Shown here in pieces: positions 19,635-28,700 of a stretch of 64,000 nucleotides of DNA. The notes beneath the pieces were generated by a model. The model was not told the origin of the DNA and made no database searches. It worked only from the letters and a program-made list of their open reading frames with translations. Made by a program: the position numbers and the translations under genes. Positions within the stretch are counted from its first letter, which is position 1. Each line of letters opens with the position of its first letter. The stretch comes from Rhizobium laguerreae (GTDB lineage Bacteria; Pseudomonadota; Alphaproteobacteria; Rhizobiales; Rhizobiaceae): contig NZ_MRDM01000014.1 of assembly GCF_002008165.1 (NCBI RefSeq), forward strand, positions 186,001 to 250,000, in the 5' to 3' direction.

Positions 19635-20710
19635 GCAAGCCCCCGTCCGATCCGCCGCGCCGCGCACCCGCCGCCTTCACCTACGAGGACAAGGCTGCCG
19701 ATCCGCGCGACAACGGCGGGCAAGGAGGCGAGCGGCGCAAGCCGGAAAGCTTCTCCGAAAATATCGTCGTGACGCCTGACGAGGACGATCCTTTCCTCAA
19801 TCCCGAGAAGGATCTGAGCGCGGTCCCCATTGCAGCGCCGCGCAGGCGGCGAACCTCCTTCGGCAAGATCGCCGCCGGCGCCTTCGGCATCCTGCTGTCG
19901 CTCGCCATCGGCCTCTGGACCGACAGCCTGATCCGCGATCTCTTCACCCGCGCCGACTGGTTGGGATATGCAGCCCTTGCCGTGCTGGCAGTCGGCATCC
20001 TCGCCGTGCTGGCCCTCGTCATCCGCGAAACCGTCGGCATGATGCGCCTTGCCGCCGTCCAGAAGATCAAGGCCGAAGCCGAGGCGGCGATCCTCGAAAC
20101 CCGCCCAGTCAAGGCGCGCGCCGTCGTCGCGCAGCTGACTGCGCTGCTCTCGGCAAATCCCGAGACATCAAAGGGCCGGGCGACGCTGAAGGCGACCGAG
20201 GGCGAGGTCATCGATCCCCCGCATCTGATCGCGCTCGCCGAACGGGAACTGCTCGCTCCGCTCGACCGCAAGGCCCGCGCCCTGATCGTCAACGCCTCGA
20301 AGCGCGTGTCGATCGTTACTGCCGTCAGCCCGCGCGCCGTGGTCGACCTGCTCTACGTGCTTTACGAGGCCGTGCGCCTCATCCGCGCCATGGCCGAGCT
20401 TTACGGCGGCCGGCCCGGCACGCTCGGCATGTTCCGTCTGTTGCGTGACGTGCTGGCGCATCTGGCCGTCACGGGCTCGATCGCCGTTGGCGACAGCCTC
20501 GTCCAGCAGGTGCTCGGCCACGGGCTGGCCTCGAAGCTCTCGGCCCGACTGGGCGAAGGCGTCATCAACGGCCTGATGACCGCCCGCATTGGAATCGCAG
20601 CGATGGATCTCTGCCGCCCGCTCGCCTTCCACGCCCTGAAGCGGCCGGGAATCGGTGATTTCATCGGCGATCTCACCCCCTCCATGTCGCCGCGCGGCAA
20701 CAATCCTTGA
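19631..20710 (+). CDS. ycjF: YcjF-family inner-membrane protein (DUF697)
   Basis: 359 residues. A hydrophilic N-terminal region rich in Pro and Asp leads to two membrane segments (FGKIAAGAFGILLSLAIGLWTDS and YAALAVLAVGILAVLALVI). A cytoplasmic domain follows, with DRKARALIVNASKRVSIVTAVSPRAVVDLLYVLYEAVRLI, which is the DUF697/TIGR01620 signature. It overlaps ycjX by 4 bp and probably works with it at the inner membrane; the activity is unknown. Confidence 0.92.
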   Translation: MSKPPSDPPRRAPAAFTYEDKAADPRDNGGQGGERRKPESFSENIVVTPDEDDPFLNPEKDLSAVPIAAPRRRRTSFGKIAAGAFGILLSLAIGLWTDSLIRDLFTRADWLGYAALAVLAVGILAVLALVIRETVGMMRLAAVQKIKAEAEAAILETRPVKARAVVAQLTALLSANPETSKGRATLKATEGEVIDPPHLIALAERELLAPLDRKARALIVNASKRVSIVTAVSPRAVVDLLYVLYEAVRLIRAMAELYGGRPGTLGMFRLLRDVLAHLAVTGSIAVGDSLVQQVLGHGLASKLSARLGEGVINGLMTARIGIAAMDLCRPLAFHALKRPGIGDFIGDLTPSMSPRGNNP

Positions 20711-20920
20711 ACGAAGCAGCAATTCTGCAGTTTTTACCTCCCCTAGCGTAATGCCGCAGAAATTTCAGTGGATTCAATGCCCTAGTGGCAGAATTTTAAA
20801 ATCGTCGCCGCGCGAAAATCCTGTATTGCCTCGCATTTCGGCACAATCGAAAGGAAGGATTAACCATTCTTCGGCAAAACTTGCAGCCAGTTCGTGAGTG
20901 GTGTTTGCCAAGGAAAATCC

Positions 20921-21472
20921 ATGTATTCGCGCAAGTTTCTCATCGTATGCGGCTTGGCCGCCGCGGCATTGTCTCCCGTCGCAGATGTCGCACCGGCAGC
21001 CACCGCTGCAACCCGTGACAAGGCCTTCTTCGATTCCGTCGCCGGCTCCTGGAAGGGCCCCGGCGAAATCGTCGCCGGCAAGTACAAGGGCACGAAATTC
21101 ACCTGCAACCTGATCGGTGAGCCCACAGGCGACAGCAGCGCCGGCATCAAGCTCGACGGCACCTGCCGCGTCGGCGTCTTCAAGCAGCCAATGACCGCCG
21201 TCATCTCGCAGTCGGGCTCCAGCTACAAGGGCAAATTCCTCGACGGCGCCGCCGGCAAGGGCCTTGACGTCGTCTCCGGCGCCGTCAGCGAGGATACCGT
21301 CGTTGTCGGCATCAACCGTGCCAAGCTGAATGGTGCGATGATTGCCCGCGTGCGCGACGACAAGACGATGAACGTCACTGTTTCGGTCAAGGTCGAAAGC
21401 CAGATGATCCCGGTCATCGGCCTGACGCTGACCCGCCAGGTCGACGAGATGGCCGTCGGTTCCATCCAGTAG
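20921..21472 (+). CDS. Conserved exported protein
   Basis: 183 residues from the ATG at 20921, with AAGGA upstream. The signal peptide is MYSRKFLIVCGLAAAALSPV, then DVAPAATAA. The mature protein alternates short strands with glycines (SVAGSWKGPGEIVAGKYKGTKFTC, KFLDGAAGKGLDVVSGAV), suggesting a small beta-barrel, perhaps lipocalin-like. Two cysteines in the middle (FTCNLI and GTCRVG) may form a disulfide. I do not recognise a named family. It is monocistronic, with a terminator directly after it. Confidence 0.75.
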   Translation: MYSRKFLIVCGLAAAALSPVADVAPAATAATRDKAFFDSVAGSWKGPGEIVAGKYKGTKFTCNLIGEPTGDSSAGIKLDGTCRVGVFKQPMTAVISQSGSSYKGKFLDGAAGKGLDVVSGAVSEDTVVVGINRAKLNGAMIARVRDDKTMNVTVSVKVESQMIPVIGLTLTRQVDEMAVGSIQ

Positions 21473-21500
21473 ACAAATCGCACAGCGGATTTTCCTGAAG

Positions 21501-21521
21501 CGGCGGGTTTCCCGCCGTTTT
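21501..21521 (+). terminator. Terminator of the exported-protein gene
   Basis: CGGCGGG (21501-21507), TTT loop, CCCGCCG (21511-21517), then TTTTCCGTTTC. It also lies just beyond the folK stop on the other strand. Confidence 0.85.
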
Positions 21522-21540
21522 CCGTTTCAGTTTCCCTGCT

Positions 21541-22068
21541 TCAGGCGCTCAGCCACCAGTCGCGACTGTCGTCGGCGATCTCGATGCCGGTCACCTCGGC
21601 ATTCGACAGCCAGTCACTGACCATCCTGCCCCTGACCCGAAGATCCGGCGCGATATCGGCAAGCGGCATCAGCACGAAACCGCGATCGGTCATGCGCGGG
21701 TGCGGCAGTTCCAGCCGCGGCGCGTCCTGGATCACGTCGCCATAGGTCAGCACGTCGATATCGAGCGTGCGCGGACCCCAGCGTTCGATGCGCTCGCGTT
21801 TCATCTCCCGTTCGATCGACAGGCAGACATCGAGCAAAGCCTCGGGCTCCAGCCTGGTCTCGACGGCAGCGCAGGCGTTGAAGAAGAACGATTGGTCGGT
21901 CTTGCCCCAGGGCGGCGTGCGATAGAGCCGTGAGACCGCCGTAACCCGGCAGTCGTCTCGTCCGTTGAGCCTCCGCAGTGCCGCAGCCATCGCCTTCACT
22001 GGGTCGCCGATATTGCCACCGAGACCAAGTGTGGCGGATTGCGATGCGGCCTCAGGCAAAGTGTTCAA
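21541..22068 (-). CDS. folK: 6-hydroxymethyl-7,8-dihydropterin pyrophosphokinase
   Basis: 175 residues. HPPK transfers pyrophosphate from ATP to the pterin in folate synthesis. Visible are the start LGLGGNIGDP, the pterin-binding FFNACAAVET, and the signature RWGPRTLDIDVLTYGD with the two magnesium-binding aspartates, then ELPHPRMTDRGFVLMPLADI. It is the last gene of folP-folB-folK and overlaps folB by 17 bp. Confidence 0.96.
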   Translation of the reverse strand: MNTLPEAASQSATLGLGGNIGDPVKAMAAALRRLNGRDDCRVTAVSRLYRTPPWGKTDQSFFFNACAAVETRLEPEALLDVCLSIEREMKRERIERWGPRTLDIDVLTYGDVIQDAPRLELPHPRMTDRGFVLMPLADIAPDLRVRGRMVSDWLSNAEVTGIEIADDSRDWWLSA

Positions 22069-22417
22069 TGCTCACCTGCACGAAATCTAGCACGCCGGGC
22101 ACCGGCGCGTTCGGCTTGCGCACCGTGATCTTCGCTCGCCGGATCTGTGGGAATGTCTCGCAGAGCCCCTTGGCGATATCGAGCGCCAAGGCCTCGATCA
22201 GGTAGCGCCGCTTGCCGGTGACGATCTGCTCGATCACGGTAAAGGCGATGCCGTAGTTGACGGTATCGTTGATCGAATCGCTTTCCAGCGCCTCGCCCGC
22301 GACGACATCGAGCTCGGCATCGACGAAGAAGCGCTGGCCGAGAAATTCCTCCTCGTCATGCACGCCATGGCGCGCGAAGAAGGCGCAGTTCTGCAGCGTG
22401 ATCGTGTAGGTGGTCAT
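22052..22417 (-). CDS. folB: Dihydroneopterin aldolase
   Basis: 121 residues. It opens with YTITLQNCAFFARHGVHDEEEFLGQRFFVDAEL, the family pattern with the pterin-binding Glu, and contains the catalytic-Lys segment KRRYLIEALALDIAKGLCE. It cleaves dihydroneopterin to 6-hydroxymethyl-dihydropterin and glycolaldehyde. The start codon overlaps the folP stop by 4 bp, so the two are translationally coupled. Confidence 0.96.
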   Translation of the reverse strand: MTTYTITLQNCAFFARHGVHDEEEFLGQRFFVDAELDVVAGEALESDSINDTVNYGIAFTVIEQIVTGKRRYLIEALALDIAKGLCETFPQIRRAKITVRKPNAPVPGVLDFVQVSIEHFA

Positions 22418-23283
22418 GTCGGCCGCTTCCTCTCGATTTCCTGGCGCGCATTAAGCATAGCATCGGCGATATCGAGCGCATCCCTGTTGATTGCGACATT
22501 GTGCACCCGGAAAACCGCAGCCCCTTGAAGCCTGAGCAGCGCGCTGGTCGCAGCCGTCGCCGCATCCCTGTCCTGCGCCTCACGCCCCGTCACGGCGCCG
22601 AGGAAGCGCTTGCGCGACGTGCCGGCGAGCAGCGGCAGGCCGAAGCGGGAAAGTTCGGAAAACCGCGCCATCAGTTCCAGGTTCTCCTCCGGCGTCTCCT
22701 TGGCGAAGCCGAAGCCCGGATCGAGCACGATGCGGTCGCGGTTGACGCCTGATGCAGCGGCGATATCAAGCGATCGTTCGAGGAAATGCACCTGATCGGC
22801 AATCACATCGACAAGTTTTACCCTGTCGCGACCGGTGTGCATGATACAGAGTCCGGCTCCGGTCACCGCGGCGATATCAGCGATATCGGGCTCCTTCTGC
22901 AGCCCGAAGACGTCGTTGACGATATGGGCGCCGGCACTGATTGCAAGCCGCGCCGTTTCGGCGCGATAGGTGTCGATGGAAATCAGCGCCTGGGTGCGGC
23001 CGCGCAGCGCCTCGATGACGGGCAGCACGCGCGCCTGCTCCTCAGAAGGGCTGACGATTGCTGCGTTCGGCCGGGTCGATTCGCCGCCGATATCGATAAT
23101 GCCGGCACCCTCGCTCACCGCCCGCAACGCCTGTTCGACCGCCGCATCGACGGTTTCAAAGCGTCCGCCATCGGAAAAGGAGTCCGGCGTCACGTTGATG
23201 ATCGCCATGATCACCGAACGACGCCCGAGTTCGATCTCCCGGCCATGGCCGACACGCCATATGCTGCCTTCGAGCCCTGTCAC
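22414..23283 (-). CDS. folP: Dihydropteroate synthase
   Basis: 289 residues if started at the GTG at 23283 (GGGA 8 bp upstream), close to the family norm. A start at 23370 would give 318 residues with an unrelated hydrophobic extension. TIM-barrel motifs are visible: IINVTPDSFSDGG, IDIGGESTRPN, DTYRAETA, VLDPGFGFAKE, and AGTSRKRFLG with the sulfonamide-site Lys/Arg. The enzyme couples p-aminobenzoate to the pterin. First gene of the folP-folB-folK operon. Confidence 0.95.
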   Translation of the reverse strand: MTGLEGSIWRVGHGREIELGRRSVIMAIINVTPDSFSDGGRFETVDAAVEQALRAVSEGAGIIDIGGESTRPNAAIVSPSEEQARVLPVIEALRGRTQALISIDTYRAETARLAISAGAHIVNDVFGLQKEPDIADIAAVTGAGLCIMHTGRDRVKLVDVIADQVHFLERSLDIAAASGVNRDRIVLDPGFGFAKETPEENLELMARFSELSRFGLPLLAGTSRKRFLGAVTGREAQDRDAATAATSALLRLQGAAVFRVHNVAINRDALDIADAMLNARQEIERKRPT

Positions 23284-23384
23284 CAGACTTATCCCATTGA
23301 TGACGAAAAAAGCGCCATCTGATATTGCGCTTGGGGTGGCTATGCCCCAAGCTCCTGCCGATTTCAACACGGGTTGCGTTCAGA

Positions 23385-24011
23385 ATGCCGCTTGAAGTGC
23401 GTTATATGGTCGTTCCTATCGCCTTTTCCATTGCTCTTTCCCTCTGCAGCCCGTCGGCAGCCGAAGTGATCGCATCGAAAAGCTATTCCTATTTCGACAT
23501 TCGCGGCAAAACCGCGGATGAGCTCGACCGCGAACTCAGCCGGCGCGGCCCGACGGCGAGTGGTTCCTCGGCGCGCCATCCCGGCGCTACGAAGATCCGC
23601 TTCGGCGGCGAGGCAACCTATATTCAGAATAACGGGCGCTGCCGCGTCGGCAACGTCAAGGTCACGGTCCACACCCAGATCATCCTGCCGCGCTGGAGCA
23701 GCCGCAAGGGCGCCAGCAAGGAGCTGTCGATGATCTGGGACGCGCTGTCGAGCGATATCAAGCGCCACGAGGAGCGCCATGCCGAGATCGCCCGCGACCA
23801 GGCCCGCGCCATGGAGCGCGCCATCCGCGCGCTGCCGCAGCAGCGCAGCTGCGAAGCCATGCAGGAACTCGTCTCCAACGAATCAGCTCGCGGTATAGAG
23901 GAGCACGACCGGCAGCAGGCGCGATTCGACCGGGTCGAGGCGGTCAATTTCCAGAAGCGGATGCTGAGGTTGCTGAACAATCGAATCAATGGTCGAGCCG
24001 GCGCAAAATAA
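23385..24011 (+). CDS. DUF922 predicted secreted zinc protease-like protein
   Basis: 208 residues from the ATG at 23385 (another in-frame ATG is at 23406). Signal peptide region MVVPIAFSIALSLCSPSAAEV. The body matches DUF922: YSYFDIRGKTADELDRELSRRGP near the start, and the metal-site pattern IKRHEERHAEIARDQARAME with the HExxH-like HEERH. Two cysteines (GRCRVG and RSCEAM) could pair. The periplasmic protease activity is predicted for the family, not proven. It is divergent from folP. Confidence 0.88.
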   Translation: MPLEVRYMVVPIAFSIALSLCSPSAAEVIASKSYSYFDIRGKTADELDRELSRRGPTASGSSARHPGATKIRFGGEATYIQNNGRCRVGNVKVTVHTQIILPRWSSRKGASKELSMIWDALSSDIKRHEERHAEIARDQARAMERAIRALPQQRSCEAMQELVSNESARGIEEHDRQQARFDRVEAVNFQKRMLRLLNNRINGRAGAK

Positions 24012-24174
24012 GGCTCTTTCAGTCTGGTTGCGAGCGGAAAACCTTAGCTGCATAACGAAACTTGTGCGAAACTTGCACCCTCCCCAGCGATTGAATGGTC
24101 ATTTTTCATCCTGGCAGACTCAACCGGAACGCGTTAATATGAACACATTCGAAAGTTCAGGTACGGCATCTGCA

Positions 24175-24287
24175 CTTTCATCGCTGGGTTCTCCTGGCGC
24201 GTTCCGAAGCCGCGGATGTTCCTCCCTCATCCGTAGGTAATGCGCCCGCCTCGCCTCGCTCGCTCTAGCGCGCGAGGCGTCTTTTTT
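24175..24287 (+). ncRNA. Predicted small RNA with anti-Shine-Dalgarno hairpin loop
   Basis: An intergenic unit of three stem-loops. Hairpin 1: CGCTGGG (24182-24188) with CCTGGCG (24193-24199), pairing with two G-U wobbles. Hairpin 2: CGGATG (24213-24218) and CATCCG (24228-24233), presenting TTCCTCCCT in the loop. Terminator: CGCCTCGC (24252-24259) and GCGAGGCG (24272-24279), then TCTTTTTT. CCUCCC-type loops are a feature of rhizobial trans-acting sRNAs such as the alpha-r14 (NfeR1) family. The 5' end is a guess. A 33-codon frame at 24139-24240 overlaps but has no ribosome-binding site. Confidence 0.55.
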
Positions 24288-24328
24288 GGTATCGAGTTTT
24301 TTCGGCGACGTTTGAAACGCAGTACGCG

Positions 24329-24649
24329 TCAGGCCTGGCGTTCCGGCACATGCACCACCAGCCCGTCATAGACAGCCTTCATCCGGATCTGACAGGACAG
24401 CCGCGAGGTCGGGCGCACATCGAAGGCGAAGTCGAGCATGTCCTCTTCCATCGCTTCCGGCTGGCCGACCTTCTCCGTCCACTCCTCGTCGACATAGACA
24501 TGACAGGTCGCGCAGGCGCAGGCGCCGCCGCATTCGGCCTCGATGCCGGGGACCGAATTGCGCACGGCATTCTCCATCACGGTGGAGCCTTGGTCGACGT
24601 CGAGGTCGAAGCGCGTGCCGTCGAAGGCGACGATGGTAAGTTTGGGCAT
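24329..24649 (-). CDS. 2Fe-2S ferredoxin, adrenodoxin type
   Basis: 106 residues. The cluster ligands are Cys-x5-Cys-x2-Cys in [16 protein letters not shown], and the fourth cysteine is in SRLSCQIRM. The acidic stretch [14 protein letters not shown] matches the interaction helix of adrenodoxin/putidaredoxin-like ferredoxins. These carry electrons for P450s, haem A synthesis or Fe-S cluster assembly. It stands alone next to the sRNA terminator, so its partner is unknown. Confidence 0.94.
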   Translation of the reverse strand: MPKLTIVAFDGTRFDLDVDQGSTVMENAVRNSVPGIEAECGGACACATCHVYVDEEWTEKVGQPEAMEEDMLDFAFDVRPTSRLSCQIRMKAVYDGLVVHVPERQA

Positions 24650-24844
24650 CAGGACTATTTCCGGTCTTCAAGTGGGTGGGCGGATTTTCTTCCGACAATT
24701 CGACGCATCAGTCAATATTGGAGAAATTTGCCACAGCCTCGCAGATCGGGCCTTCGCCCGCCGTCTTCAAAGCGTCATAAGGGACGTCGCAAAAAGACCC
24801 GTGGTCCCGCAATGAAACAACGGGCCTCGTTCGAACGCTATCCT

Positions 24845-24890
24845 ATGCACGTCGCCCAAAAGTACGCAGCGGTTTTGGGACAACGACATG
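24845..24890. repeat. Rhizobial intergenic palindrome
   Basis: CCCAAAA (24855-24861) and TTTTGGG (24873-24879) with an inner GCAGCGG, flanked by ACGTCG and CGACAT. Similar in style to the palindrome at 10446-10493 (AAAACCGCT core in reverse complement). It lies just downstream of the HPt gene and may end its transcript. Confidence 0.55.
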
Positions 24891-24911
24891 CGTCAGATAA
24901 AAACCTCGAGA

Positions 24912-25301
24912 TCAGCCGCGGCAGAGCTTCAGGATGAAATTCTCAGCGTCGATGACGGCGGCCCCGAGCGCTGCCGTCGCGCCGGCATCGCCGCCGTTTT
25001 CCTCGACGGCTTCCGCCGTCTGCGACACGCGGAACGCGCCGACCGAGCTTGCCGCGCCCTTCAGCCGATGCGCGGCTGCGCCGATACGGATGGTTTCGCC
25101 GCTGGCAATGTCCTGGAGGCATGCGCGGGCCTGGCGCGCAAACATCTGAAGGACTTCGAGTTCCAGCGTCTTGTCGCCCATCGTCTGCTTTGCGAGATGC
25201 ACCAGATCGATCGGCCGGACCTTGGAGGGACACGGTCCCTTTGCATTATCCGGCGCCTCGAATACGATGTTCAATGCTGCCATCTGGGCTGCCATTGCCA
25301 A
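24912..25301 (-). CDS. Histidine phosphotransfer (HPt) domain protein
   Basis: 129 residues, little more than one HPt four-helix bundle. The phospho-accepting His sits in AAHRLKGAASSVGAFRVSQ, the classic HxLKG(A/S)A pattern. The N-terminal extension has a run of Met/Ala, so the start could also be at 25295 or 25283. There is no kinase or receiver in the same operon. It is divergent from the GPR-like gene across a region with a perfect CtrA box and a GANTC site, which suggests a phosphorelay role linked to the cell cycle (inference). The partner kinase cannot be told. Confidence 0.85.
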   Translation of the reverse strand: MAMAAQMAALNIVFEAPDNAKGPCPSKVRPIDLVHLAKQTMGDKTLELEVLQMFARQARACLQDIASGETIRIGAAAHRLKGAASSVGAFRVSQTAEAVEENGGDAGATAALGAAVIDAENFILKLCRG

Positions 25302-25401
25302 TTCTCCGTCTCTGTCGTCTGCAGTTGCAACAGTTCTGCGACAGGAGGGTGGCCATCACGTTAAATTCCGGCACATTCCGGGTGGAAATCTCGCCATATG
25401 G

Positions 25402-25479
25402 TTAACGTCCGTTAAATATCCCTAAATTATTGGTTTTTAAGCCGTAGCTAGGATTCAAAGGTGTTAACAACGAGTTAAC
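25402..25479. promoter_or_regulatory. CtrA-binding box and GANTC site between HPt and GPR-like genes
   Basis: TTAACAACGAGTTAAC at 25464-25479 matches the full CtrA consensus TTAA-N7-TTAAC. A GATTC (CcrM methylation, GANTC) lies at 25452-25456. A weaker TTAA-N6-TTAA pair is at 25402/25412. The box is about 165 bp upstream of the HPt start and about 280 bp upstream of the GPR-like start; the rest of the 455-bp gap holds no gene that I can see. Confidence 0.65.
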
Positions 25480-25756
25480 GAGCCATGAATCTCAAGCCTT
25501 CATTAATTGTGTGAAGAGCCCAGATGTGTCACTACGATACTGGTGGAGCGGGTTTATGGTACGCGCCTTTGCCGAGCGAGTGGATAATGGTAGTGTTTTG
25601 ATACCTTCCGTTTGAAAAAGCGGCTATCTACTCTGAAATGACATGCTTATCCGTCCTTCGTTGGGATGGAGGGCTGGAACGGCAAAGTTGTTCCCGGGTG
25701 AGGCGGAAGCCCAGGATGCGCTGTCGGACTGGCTGACAGTAACGAGGCATAACCGA

Positions 25757-28700
25757 ATGGCGAACAACAAATATAATGAGTCAATTGAGGACAAGGCGTT
25801 CAAGGCATTGGACGAGGCGCTCCAGATCGACTTTAGCAAGGATAACGTACCGTCTCGCCGCGGCGACGCGCCCCAGGCCCCGGAGGCTAATGTGTCTGAT
25901 CCAGTAAATGCGCGTAACCAGCAGGCCCAGGAAGAAGCGCAGCGCCGCAGCCGCCGCGGTGCCGCTGGCGAGCAGGCTTCCAGGGGTCCGGCTTTCGCGC
26001 CCGCCAACGATGCCAGCCGCAATACGCCCGCCTCTATCCTGAAATCCTTTGACGGCGCCTCCAGCCGCTCGGCGGTGCGTACCGCCACCCTGTTTTCCGT
26101 GCTTTGGGTCATGGCCGGCCTCGGCCTGATGTCGCTGCTTTATGCTCCGCAGATCTGGCAGATCCGTTCGCTCGCCGATCTAGTCGCCCTGCCTGGCGTC
26201 ATCGCCGGCCTCGTCGGCATCATCATTCCCGTGATGATGTTCTATGCCTTCGCCATCATGATCTCCCGCGCCCAGGACATGCGCAACGCCGCCCGCTCCA
26301 TGGCAGAGGTGGCGTTGCGCCTGGCAGAGCCGGAAACCATCGCCTCCGAGCGCATCATGACCGTCGGCCAGGCCGTGCGCCGTGAGGTCTCGGCCATGAA
26401 TGAAGGCATCGAGCGCACCATCGCGCGTGCCTCCGAGCTGGAAACGCTCGTCCATTCCGAAGTCAATGCGCTTGAACGTTCTTATGCCGACAACGAGTTG
26501 CGCGTTCGCGGCCTCGTCCACGAACTCGGCTCCGAGCGCGAGGCGATCGTCAACCATGCCGACCGTATCCGCACCTCGATCGGCAGCGTGCACGACCAGT
26601 TGAAGGAAGAGCTGTCGCTTGCGACCGAAGAGATCGCGGTGCGGCTTGCCACATCGGGCGAAGCCTTCGCCTCGCTGATCGATACACGCGCCGCGACGAT
26701 CCTGGAAAAATCGGACAGCGCCCTGCAGTCGATGGGCAGCCTGCTCGCCGCCAAGACCGATACCCTGCTGCAGACACTGAACGCTTCGGGTTTCGCGCTG
26801 GCCACCGAATTCGACAACCGCCTCGAAGCCCTCTCCGTCAATCTCAACGATCATGGCGAAAGGCTGCTCAGCCAGTTCGAGACGCGCGCCTCGACCATGG
26901 ATAGCAGCACCGAAAAGCTGAATGCGGCGCTGAACGAGCGTACGCACCAGCTCAACGAGATACTGATTGCGCGCACCCGCGAGATCAATGAGAGCCTGAC
27001 GTCAGGCGAACGCACCATCGGCGGCACGCTCGACGACGTGCTGTCGAAGCTGAACAGCGCGCTCGACGAAAAGGGCGCAAGCTTCCGCCAGAGCCTGCAG
27101 ACCACCGCCGATGACGCCGTCATGGATCTCGACGTGCGCTCCGGCTTCTTCGAGGAGCGGCTGCAGACGACCGTCGCCCAGCTGTCGACTGCCTTCGACG
27201 AACGCGTCTCCGAATTCACCAGCGCCTTCGACAAACGCACCGGTTCACTCGACACCAAGCTGATGGAGAGCCTCGCCCGTATCAACGAGACGCTGACCGG
27301 CGGCTCGGATTCGATCGACGGCATTCTGAGCTCCGGCATCGACCGGCTCGGTTCGTCGATATCAGACCAGTCGCTGGCGCTCGCCACCGCGCTCGCCACC
27401 GGCCACGAAGTGCTGGAAAGCACGCTCGGCAGCCGCGCGGACGAAATCACCAGCGCGCTCACCAGCCGCACCGGCGAGCTGACCTCTGCGCTGCAGAGCG
27501 CGACCTCGGAAATCGCGCTGGCGCTTGCGACCGGCACCTCTGAGCTGCAGAACAACCTTCAGACACGCTCGGCCGAATTCCGCGACACGCTGCGCACCAC
27601 CACCACCGATCTGACGACTGCCGTCGCCGCTGGCACCGAGCAGGTGACCACTGCCTTCGGCGGTCGCGCCGAGGAATTGAGCAGCGTGCTTACCGCCCGT
27701 GCGGCCGAAATCAGCGAGGCGCTCGGCACGGCCCACGGCCGTATCGACAGCGTCATGGCAGAGCGCGGCGGCGCATTGATCGAGGCGCTGACCACCCATC
27801 ACGGCCGCTTCGAGGAAGCGCTGACGACCCGCTCCGACGCCATCATCAATGCCGTCTCCGGCACCCATGACCGTCTTGCCGAGACGCTTGACGAAAAGGC
27901 GATGGCCCTTGCCATTTCCCTGAATGAAAGCCAGGCCCGCATCGAGGACACGCTCGAAACTCGGTCCGCTGCCCTGATGAACGCCGTCTCCGGCACCCAT
28001 GACCGCCTTTCGGAAACACTCGACGAAAAGGCGATGGCGCTCGCCATTTCGCTCAACGAAAGTCAGAGCCGCATCGAGGATACGCTCGAGACCCGCTCCA
28101 CCGCTTTCCTCAACGCCGTGTCGGGCACGCATGAGCGACTGTCGGAAACGCTGGATACGAAGGCGGCCGCCCTTACTACCTCGCTCGACGAGCGCCATGC
28201 CCGCATCGAGGACGCGCTTGGAACGCGCGCCGAGGCACTGCTGAACACTGTATCCGGCACGCGCGACCGTCTTGCCGAGACGCTTGACGAAAAGGCGATG
28301 GCGCTCGCCATGTCCTTGAACGAGAGCCAGGCCCGTATCGAGGAGACACTTGAAACCCGCTCCGCCGCTCTGCTGAACGCCGTCTCCGGCACCCATGATC
28401 GCCTCTCCGACACGCTGGACGGCAAGGCGGCAGCTTTTGCCACCTCGCTGAGCGAAGGCCATGCCCGTATCGAGAATACGCTCGAAACCCGCTCCGCAGC
28501 CCTGCTGAACGCCGTCTCGGGCACCCATGATCGCCTCTCCGACACGCTGGACGAAAAGGCGATGGCACTCGCCATCTCGCTCAACGAAACCCAGACGCGT
28601 ATCGAAGACACGCTGGAAACCCGCTCGGCGGCCCTGCTGAATGCGGTCTCCGGCACGCATGACCGTCTGTCCGAGACGCTGGACGAGAAGGCGATGACGC

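Noticed and set aside
24139..24240. 33-codon frame over the predicted sRNA
   Set aside because: No ribosome-binding site, no known family, and its 3' part forms the anti-Shine-Dalgarno hairpin.
25402..25415. TTAA-N6-TTAA as a second CtrA box
   Set aside because: Spacing is 6 rather than 7; kept only as a weak note beside the perfect site.
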